Shown one piece after another: positions 55,840-64,000 of a stretch of 64,000 bases of DNA. Position 1 is the stretch's first letter; each line of letters opens with the position of its first letter. Origin of the DNA: Kingdonia uniflora (Eukaryota > Streptophyta > Magnoliopsida > Ranunculales > Circaeasteraceae); contig JACGCM010001976.1 in assembly GCA_014058105.1 (NCBI GenBank), forward strand, positions 1,287,001 through 1,351,000, given 5' to 3'. Under the pieces are notes generated by a model. That model saw nothing but the letters and a program-made list of their open reading frames with translations. It searched no databases and had not been told where the DNA came from. A program made the translations under genes and the position numbers.

Positions 55840-58800
55840 ATTTCTTTCATCGACTGTGACACTTCACACGTTTGTTTCCCCCATTCCGATCCATTAGTCA
55901 TCATGATTAAGATCGAGAACCTCGTCCTCCATACAATGCTCGCAGATACTGGGAGCGCAGCTGATGTCTTTTTTTTCCAAACAATCCAAACCATGAAGAA
56001 AACAAACCTCATAACCGCTGCCAACATCGAACTAAAAGGTTTTAATGGATCAGCAGAAGTCGATGTTGGCCGTATCAGCCTACCCGTCACTACAGGCCCC
56101 ATTACCCTTCAAACCAACTTCATCTTTATTGACAAGAAGTCCGAATACCTCGGTATACTCGGACGAGATTGGCTTCACGCCATGCAAGCTATACCTTTGA
56201 CCTGCCATCAGACCCTTCGATTCAGCTATCACGAGGGTACTTGAAATTTGAAAGGCTCTCAATGCCTAGCCCACTCATGCGAGCACCAAGAGATTGACCA
56301 AACCTGAAAACTTGTCAGCCGCCTATGGCAATCACATCATCCTTTTATCCCTTTGACTTCGACAAATACCACCTCATCCATCAAACCCACTGTTTATATT
56401 GAACTCGACGGTCCTGGTCGGGGTACATTTATCGGAACCTTCCTCAATGAGTCAGAGCGCCTCAAACTTTCCAAGTTCCTTCGAGCAAACAAAGACATCT
56501 TCGCTTGGACATTTCAAGAGATGTTTGGTGTCGACCCCAACCTGGCCTGCCATCGCCTCCATCTCATCCCCTATTCCTCAGCAGTAAAATAAAAGAAGCG
56601 TACCCTGGCACCACGACTTCGAGAAGCCGTGAACCTTAAAGTAGACAAGCTTATAGCCGCAGGCTTTATCAGAGAAGTGAAGTACGCAGACTGGATATCA
56701 AACATTGTAGCAGTTCCTAAGAAGAATGGCAAGATCCAAATCTACGTCGACTTCACAGACCTCAATAAGCACACAACGAATGACAGTTTCCCCCTCCTAA
56801 CTATCTCAGTACTCCTCGATGTCACTGCTGGACACGAGCCCCTATCCATTATGGACGCAGTTTCGGGTTACAATCAGGTACCCCTCCTCCCCGAAGATCA
56901 ACTTAAAACTTAATTTATAACTGAACAAGGCCTTTACTGTTTCAATGTTATGCCCTTCAGTCTTAAAAATGCCGGAGCCACCTGCCAACGCCTTGTCACA
57001 ACCATGTTCAAACCTTTGCTTGGCAAGTCCGTCGAAGTCTATATCGACGACATGTTATGTAAGAACCTTCAGAAAAGCACCCATATCCAAGACTTCTCAG
57101 AAATCTTCTCAATACTTCGCACGTATAATATAAAACTCAACCTAGACAAGTGCCAATTTGGCGTGTCATCCGGAAAAAATTTGGGTCACTTTATCAGTAA
57201 ACGCGGGATTGAGATTGACCCCATCTACATTCGAGCTCTCATAGACATGCCTTCGCCCCGAACCAAGAAAGACGTCCAAAAAGTGGCGGGCAGGATAGCA
57301 GCCCTTAATCGTTTCATTTCTAAATCCTCAGATCGATGTGCTTGGCTCTTTTCTCACTTACGCGATCAGGGCATCCACAAAGCAAAAAAGAAAAACAATC
57401 CCGAGATTGACTGGACCCCTGAGTGCGAGCAAGCCTTCCCCGAACTTAAAACTTATCTAGGCCGTCCACCGATCATCAGCACACCTATCGAAGGAGAAAC
57501 ACTTTCTTTATACCTTGCTGCCACAGAAACCTCTCTCAGTTCCGTTCTCATTCGACTTGATTCCAATATCAAAAAACCTGTATATTTCATAAGCAAAACC
57601 CTAACCCCCGCAGAAACAAGATATTCAAAACTTGAGCGTTTGCTCCTCATACTTGTCTATTCCGCCCGAAAGCTCAAACCATATTTTCAGGCTCATCCCA
57701 TCCGTGTTATTACCAGTTATCCCCTTCGAGAAGTACTTAACAAGAAAGAAAAATCCAGACGAGTGTAACAGTGGTCCGTATACCTTGGCGAACACGACAT
57801 TACCTTCGAGAAGCAAATATCCCATAAAGGCCAAGCAGTAGCAAATTTTTTAGCTAACTTCCCAGCCGAAGATGTCAATTGGGAAGAACACGAACATGAC
57901 TAATCAGAAGATTAACCTGAAATAGTAGATCTCTGGGACCCTCGTACTGGCTGGCGGCTATGCACAGCTGGATCAGCAGGACCTAATGGCTCAGGAATTG
58001 GTATTATCTTGCTAACACCCACTAATGACCGCATAGAGAAAGCTGTCAAACTTGCCTTCGAATGTTCTAATAACGAAGTAAAGTATGAAGCCTTGATCCA
58101 CGGCCTCGACCTCGCACTCGACCTCGACATTCTCAAACTTGCAGTCTTTACAGATTCCCAACTTGTTCAGAGATATTGTACAAGAGAAAACCAAGCTAAC
58201 AGTCGCATGGCTGACTACGCTCTTTTTGTGCGACAGCGCATTGACCGGTTCCCCGAAAAATCTACAATCATCTATTACCCTCGAGGAGAAAATAGACATG
58301 CAGATGCCCTCGCCTACATAGCAGCTATGCTCGGCCAGTCATAATCTTGGACACTCCATATCGAAGTACTCGAACGCCCAAGTATCGACCAGATGGAAAT
58401 CAATACCATCAATACTGGGGAAGAGAGTCACGATCCAGACGATTGGCGAACACCGTTTCTTCACTACTTTAGCAATGTTACTCTCCCAGATGATCCCAAA
58501 GCCAAACGCTCTCTGCTAGAAAACTGCCGCAGATATACTATCCACAAAAACCAACTACATCGAAAATCCCAAAATGGCGTTCTCGTTCAATGCATATCCC
58601 AAGCCGAAGCCCCTCAAACCTTAGCCAAACTCCATGAAGGAACCTACGATGCTCATACCACCGGTCATTTTATGTCCCTTCGAGCTGTCACCCAAGGATT
58701 ATTTTGGCCCAATATTAAAAGACAAGCTTCAGAGTATGCGAAACATTATGACAAATGCCAACGTAACGCCCATGACATCTATTGCCCCCCTCATGACCTC

Positions 58801-59722
58801 TATTTAAGTCAAGTTTTCTGGCCATTCAAAAGATGGGCCATCGATCTCATTGGACCCTTCCCAAAAGCCTCGGGTAGCAGAGAAAACATCCTCGTCGCAA
58901 CCGATTACTTTACCAAATGGGTCGAAGTGGTACCTCTATGCCGAACTAGAGAAAAGGAAGTTGTCAAATTTTTATGGGAAAGCATCATCACTCGCTTCAG
59001 CTATCCCCATATGATTCAATGCGATAATGGTCCCCAATTCGTTGGCAGCAAAGTCAGAAACTTCCTCAAAAAGCGCAACATCATCCTCTCACCCTCCACA
59101 CCTTACTATCCCCAGAGCAACGGTCAAGTCGAAGTAATTAACAAAACCATTGTCGATGGTCTTAAGAAGAGAGTCGATTCAAAGAAAGGATGATGGGTTC
59201 AAGAGTTATAACATGTCATCTGGGCCTATAGCACAACCCCAAGAAAATCTACAGGATGCACCAACTTCCTCCTAACATATGGAACTGAAGCTGTATTACC
59301 AACCCAATTCGAAGTACCCACTCGAGACCCTAACCTCCTAGACGAAGATAATGAGTTTGAACTCGTATGTAACATGTTATGGATCGATGAAACCAGAGAT
59401 CAAGCTATCGCCAACCTTGGCCGGTACCACACATCACTTCAGAAATTCAACAACAAAAGAGTTTGGCCACAAAGTTTTAACATTGGAGATCTAGTACATT
59501 GACGTGTCAATCAATCTTCAAAACCTCAAAATGCCGGCAAGTTAGCCGAATCTTAGGAATGACCATATGTCGTCTATGATAAAACAGATAAGGGTTTTTA
59601 TTACTTAATGACGAAAGACGAAAAGCCTCTACCAAACCCCTGGAATACAATGCAGCTGGTCTCCTATAACAGGCCATATCTCCAACTATGTACAGCTGAT
59701 GTAATCCAGAACATTCAATAAA
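55840..59722 (+). pseudogene. Tat-type pol (PR-RT-RH-IN)
   Basis: All in one frame. Protease: MLADTGSAADVFF (about 55935) and LGILGRDWLHAM. RT: VKYADWISNIVAVPKKNGK, IYVDFTDLNKHT, SIMDAVSGYNQV and catalytic VEVYIDDMLCKN (about 57035). RNase H: WRLCTAGSAGPNGSGIGI to YPRGENRHADALAYIA (57950-58310). Integrase: zinc-binding part to 58790, core FKRWAIDLIGPFPKA, YFTKWVEVVPL, QCDNGPQFVGSK and YPQSNGQVEVINKT, with D, D and E of the catalytic triad present. Stops lie near 56242, 56305, 56590, 56911, 57766, 57901, 57916, 58342, 59191 and at several points to 59560. Confidence 0.9.
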
Positions 59723-59783
59723 CAAGTTTTTTAACCCTTACTTCGTCTCCTGTTTCATTTTAAATTTCTTGATTTAACTCAAG

Positions 59784-60455
59784 CATCATGTCAACCTTCG
59801 ACCCGACTGATACTTGAGGGTAATCTCAAGATTTTTCAAGCTCCCAACTTAGAGCAAATTTGAGGGGCAAGAATTGTCGAAAGACCGGACCCTCGGGGAT
59901 GCATTGGGGGCGATCAAATATTGCTTCGCTGTGGCTAATGCCTTCGAAGTTCAGTCCTTTTCTTGGTTTACCCCGAGTATCATGTCCACCCTCACCCCAA
60001 CAGATACTTGGGGGTGACCTTGAATTGCTCAAGTCTCCAAATTCGAGCAAACTCGAGGGGCAAGGATGGTCGAAAGACCAGACCCACGAGGATGCATTGG
60101 GGGCGATCAAATATACTTCGTCCAGGCTCTAAAACTGTCGAAGTCCAGTCTTTTTCTTGGTTTACCCCGGGTATCATGTCCACCCTCGCCCCGATTGATA
60201 CTTGGGGGCAACCTTGAATTGCTCAAGTTTCCAACATTCGAGTAAACTCGAGGGGCACGAATGGTCGAAAGACCGGACCCTTGGGAATGTGTTAGAGGCG
60301 ATCAGATATTGCTTCGTTGTAGCTTAGGCCTTCGAAGTTCAGTAAATTTTCGGGTTTCCTCTAGGTATCACGTCCCCTCGGCCCGACTGATACTCGAAGG
60401 CGATCTGGAAATTTTTCAAAATTTCAACATCGCTGTGGCTTCGGCCTTCGATGTC
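59784..60455 (+). repeat. tandem repeat, about 194 bp x 3.5, in Tat 3' UTR
   Basis: Units begin at TATCATGTC-like landmarks near 59786, 59978, 60172 and 60366. Each contains GATACTTGGGGG, TCGAGGGGCA, GGTCGAAAGACC and a GGGCGATCA block. They diverge by several percent, and the last unit is cut short. Tandem repeats in this place are a known feature of the lineage and a source of satellites. Confidence 0.9.
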
Positions 60456-61008
60456 CAATAGATCATTCAGGGTTCGATCACTCTACAGTTATTCGACAGA
60501 AACAGTACATACATACCGAGTTCGATCAAAGCATCTTCGACACTCTTTAGAGTTCGATCACACTACAGTCATTCAAACCGTAACAGTATACGAAAATACT
60601 ATCTATAATTCTATCAAGTACAGAGAACATTCAACATATTATCTATCAGAAAAACAGTGCGGTATAATTCACAGATCAATCATCAAGAGTCCAAAACAAG
60701 CAAAATCAATAGAATACGTATCCGAATTCCAACAATTCAAGGTCAGAGCAAGATAACACAATCAATCAGAAAATCAGACATCAAATCAGAAGTTCAGAAT
60801 TAGTATGTTCAGAATCAATATATGCGGAATTCACTTCAGAAAATACGCATCAATATGTTCAGCATCAACTTCAGAAGTTCAACAGATAACAAAAGCACAA
60901 CAACCTACCGAGTTCAGAGACCAACAAAAAATAACAACATCGTTCAACATATTACAACTCAACATTATAATCAGCAGAAGAAGACATAAAACCCCAACCC
61001 CAAATACC
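60456..61008 (+). other. spacer between repeat and antisense ORF
   Basis: A-rich on the plus strand, with many TTCAGAA and AATCAGA words but no regular period. No gene seen. Confidence 0.5.
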
Positions 61009-63145
61009 TCATATCGGCGCGGTTACACCTTCTTGCTCCACAGATCCCCCAACAACTTCATTTGAACCTTCGACGACCAAACCATCAACAGTTCTACCTA
61101 TGAACACTCCAACAAGAGAAGTATTTGCACCACCCCCAGTACTTCCAACTGCTTCTTCAACAATGTTCGCCTCTCCTCCTTTCATCTGTAAATCATCTCC
61201 TTCAACAAGTTCTGGAGACACAGGATAAGGTTCTAATGTCTCGGGGTCATACCCCTTGTCATCTATAAAGCTTTTCAACTTAACATTCACCTTGCATTTG
61301 TCGTCATACTGCCACTGGAAATTCACCTTCTGTTCCGCTTTCTCCCTCTCACACGCCACAAGCTTTACAGACCACTCTCGCTCCAGCCTCGACCGCTGCA
61401 GCTCGAGCCTCTCGTCATAAGAGTCGGTAAGCACCCCGAGATCTTGCTTCAACTTCCTGACTTTAGACACCAGTGATGCCTCTTTCCCACGAGAAAGATT
61501 CAGATTGTCCTTTGCTTGTTTCAATTTTGCCTTTACTGACTTCATTGCCTTGCTGCAAGTTTGCACCCAAACATCCGTCTGATAAAATATTCAAGAAATC
61601 AGTCCAACTTGAAACTCGAAGAATTTTCAAGAAATCTCAAAGTACCACAGCAGAAAGCCGCATATAGTTACCTGAAACATGTGCTTCTTTATTTCCTTCG
61701 AAGCCTCGTCTGGATCATCTTCCTAGAGCTCGACCATCGAAGCCTGCTTTGCCACAGCCTGCTCCTATCGTTCAACCTCCATCATCTCTGCATCTTCTTC
61801 CAGTGTATCATCCTCCCCCATTACCTTACGCCTCTTGCATTGGCCAGCCTTCGATTCCTGCACCTTTGGGAGCTAACCGGCCCTTCCCCTTCTCAGTTTG
61901 AGTTGCTACCGGCCTCGGCATCAACTTCGACGCATCTCCTACCACTTCGGGCACTGGCGCTGCTTGCTTCGATCCCCTACGCGATCTCGGCACAAACTGG
62001 TAGTTCCCTGGCAACTCTTCCCTTCCCATCTCTTTTTGCCCCTTTGAAATACCTTTACCTCTTTTTCTCTTTGGTAGCTTCGGCGTAGCGGGTACGTCTT
62101 GAAGCAAGGAATCTGCCTTCTTCCTCCTTTGCCTTTTGATTTTGAGACTGTCAAACACAGAATCTACCCAGTCTTCACTAGTTTCGAGCAGAGTATCAAT
62201 ATAATTTACCAGATTATCCCAAGACGAACTCTTCGGACCTGCAAATTAAAACAAGAACACAGTTATCACTTATTTCAGATGCACATCAACAACAACCCTT
62301 CGACAGTAAACTTACTTTTGTTATAAACCCTATGATGCAATTTATACGGATCATCCTTATCTTCATTCTCATAGTCAATAAATCTTTATTCCACCCCTGG
62401 CCTGTCGAGCACAGATCAATGAACTAAGGTTTCTCTGGGTAACATTGGATGTGATAGGTCCCCAAGATCTGACTAGCCTTCCTCGAGTAAAAGGTGATAA
62501 TGTCAAACCTTTTAATCAAACTTTGACCCGCACTAGCCAGTTTTACATTCATCCCCTCTACAACCTTAATCATCTCATAAAAATTATCGTTCATTTGCAC
62601 CAGAGTCACCCCCCAGAAATTCAACACTTCTTTCACAAGTCTTTGGAGATGAAGCTCCAGTCCCAATCGAATTTGGCCTCTATAAGCCAAAATCCCTTCC
62701 CCAGGGTCCGACTTGAAGGTCAGCCCTACCCCCGTAACATTAAGATACACCCTCACCTTCCAGAGTTCTAATTCGGCGGCAAACCGATCTAATCAAATCG
62801 TATCTTTAGTTGAAACGGCACCTTCAACCCTATCCAACTCAGTCGAATCTCCACTATCTTCACTCTGCACCTTATCTCCCTCTCCACCACCCGAAGGCCC
62901 TACATTACCCCCTCCCCCCATACTGTTTCTTCTTCATCACTATCTTCGGTCACTATTATCCTTCGACATCTCAAAATCGGAACCTCCTCAGCCAGTAGAA
63001 CCATAGACAATGGAGCCTCGGTTACAACATCTAACATTTCTACATCACTACCCTCATTCATTGGGGCTTGACCAGAAATACTAGCTTCGAATTCTTCGAC
63101 CTCCTCATCTATCTGTCTCCGTCTCAAAGCTTGAGGGTTATGCAT
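61009..63145 (-). pseudogene. Tat/Retand antisense extra ORF, spliced
   Basis: On the minus strand from ATG at 63145. Exon 1 (63145-62316) has an acidic N-terminus (EEVEEFEASIS, EDSDEEETVW) and then a domain with IRLGLELHLQRLVKEVLNFW and NDNFYEMIKVVEGMNV, matching the putative gypsy-type transposon protein family found in antisense ORFs of Tat elements. Intron 1 is 62315-62239 (AAAA/GTAAGT to TTTGCAG). Exon 2 (62238-61672) has a basic KRQRRKK and KLPKRKRGKG segment like a nuclear signal. Intron 2 is 61671-61579 (CAG/GTAACT to TTATCAG). Exon 3 (61578-61009) is a coiled coil (SKAMKSVKAKLKQAKDNLNL, LKQDLGVLTDSYDERLELQ). A stop and a frameshift inside exons 1 and 2 (near 62772 and 61830), plus two stops near 61750, mean this copy is damaged. 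Function of such ORFs is unknown. Confidence 0.7.
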
Positions 63146-64000
63146 TTTAGCCTACAGAAGAAGAGGCACGCAATTAGATCGATAAACTCGACAATTTTGT
63201 GTTCACACACCCTATCCTGTCTACCCCCTCTAGAAATTTATCAAAAATTCGATCTCAAATCCTATACCTCTTCCAAACCACCCCCAACCCTAGAATGTGT
63301 TGAAACCCAGATCCACCAATTCTCCTTACCCTCGAAAATTACACCTAAACCCCAAACACAGAATGTCCTACACCTTCAAAAAAAAACAATACAATAAAGA
63401 AAGATGGGCAGAGATCAAATGACTTACCAGCGATTAGCAGTACTATCCTCGACTCAATAAGATCAAAGCAACAAATGCAGCAACCACCTCCAAGTTCGAA
63501 ATGGTGTACGCTCTCTTCTTTTTGCACTCTTTGATTTATACAGTAAATCGCACAGTAACTACTCTCCTCACACTTATATATATTTCCAAAAACCATAACT
63601 GCCTCAATTTTCTAACCACTATCATTACCACGACCCCACTAGCCTGACTTTTTGGCTATAACGTGTTTTAACCAATGTACCCCTCGTATCTCCCACGTGC
63701 GAACAATACCTTCACTTCAAACTGCCTGCAAAAAGACGAAGCTTCTCAAACTTTCTTTCCCCCTACTCGAAACTAAACAATCAAATCCAAATAGTCACAT
63801 GATGCCTTTTTTCTGTAATACGAGTAAAATATAATCATTACTTTTTGTACATTGCCCCAGGCGCTCGTACCAGTCTGACAGACCAGCCGTCTGGGTTGTC
63901 AGAACGGCTAATCCCATCAAGCATAACCTTCAACGCAATCCCCGAACTCTAGTACTCGACCATTCTGCGTCTCGAGCAAACCTCATCAGATAGCCTCCAA
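63146..64000 (-). promoter_or_regulatory. upstream region of the antisense ORF, end of window
   Basis: This stretch would hold the promoter that drives the antisense ORF towards lower coordinates. A TATATATA-like block near 63575 on the minus strand is a possible core element. No LTR start is reached before the window ends. Confidence 0.35.

Larger units (their letters stand above)
53252..64000 (+). mobile_element. Tat/Retand-type gypsy element 2 (3' LTR beyond window)
   Basis: 5' LTR, primer site, gag, protease, RT, RNase H, integrase, tandem-repeat 3' UTR and an antisense spliced ORF occur in the order known for the plant Tat lineage. Pol stays in a single frame for over 4 kb, interrupted mainly by single stops. 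This is a moderately old but well preserved copy. It is related to the 3' half-element at 1745-6937 and in the same orientation. Confidence 0.88.

Noticed and set aside
60805..61065. Plus-strand open frame near the end of the Tat repeat
   Set aside because: No motif, compositionally biased and overlapping the end of the antisense ORF.

Overview
This window is nuclear DNA of a flowering plant, most likely a eudicot. It is AT-rich, has two intron-containing plant-type genes, and the rest is mostly decayed and nested plant transposable elements (Ty1/copia and Ty3/gypsy LTR elements, solo LTRs, hAT-like and PIF/Harbinger-like MITEs, LINE debris, tRNA-derived SINEs). I see no bacterial operons, no organelle gene blocks, no rRNA and no CRISPR array. 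The species cannot be named from the sequence.

Layout. 1-1740: the 3' end of a gypsy element (integrase tail plus a probable LTR). 1745-6937: the 3' half of a Tat/Retand-type gypsy element (repeat unit, antisense extra ORF, 3' LTR). 7066-14003: a degenerate copia element (copia-1) whose 5' LTR/leader carries an intronless copy of ribosomal protein eS28. 14004-17448: spacer with a possible SINE. 17449-33667: one copia element (copia-3) swollen by nested insertions. Copia-2 (17550-26520) sits in its 5' LTR; solo LTRs X and Y sit in the copia-2 gag; solo LTR Z sits inside Y. A second X solo LTR is in the copia-3 RT, one hAT-like element is in its RNase H, another is in its 3' LTR, and a glycine-rich-protein gene fragment is also in the 3' LTR. 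33668-36530: spacer with a SINE and a PIF-like MITE.

36533-41000 holds the main host gene: a CCCH zinc finger plus RRM protein of the Arabidopsis C3H53/C3H55 type, eight coding exons on the + strand, about 690 residues. 41100-48420 is spacer and LINE debris, with a palindrome-rich MITE, a 5'-truncated LINE with target duplications and a second SINE copy. 48380-48850 (minus) is a small exon-intron remnant of an unrecognised membrane protein. 49313-50451 (+) is an intact GPI-anchored lipid-transfer-like protein gene whose single intron contains a MITE. 50735-53251 is a deleted minus-strand copia element. 53252 to the end is a second, fuller Tat/Retand-type element: 5' LTR, primer site, gag, pol, a tandem-repeat 3' UTR and a spliced antisense ORF. 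Its 3' LTR lies beyond the window.

The two host genes are unrelated in function: one is a putative RNA-binding regulator, the other a secreted cell-surface protein. The rest records repeated insertion into older insertions, and several insertions can be ordered from their target duplications. The most unusual signal is an array of palindromes centred on TTCGAA in the presumed U3 regions of at least five otherwise unlike LTR families, many copies decayed in the pattern expected of CpG deamination.
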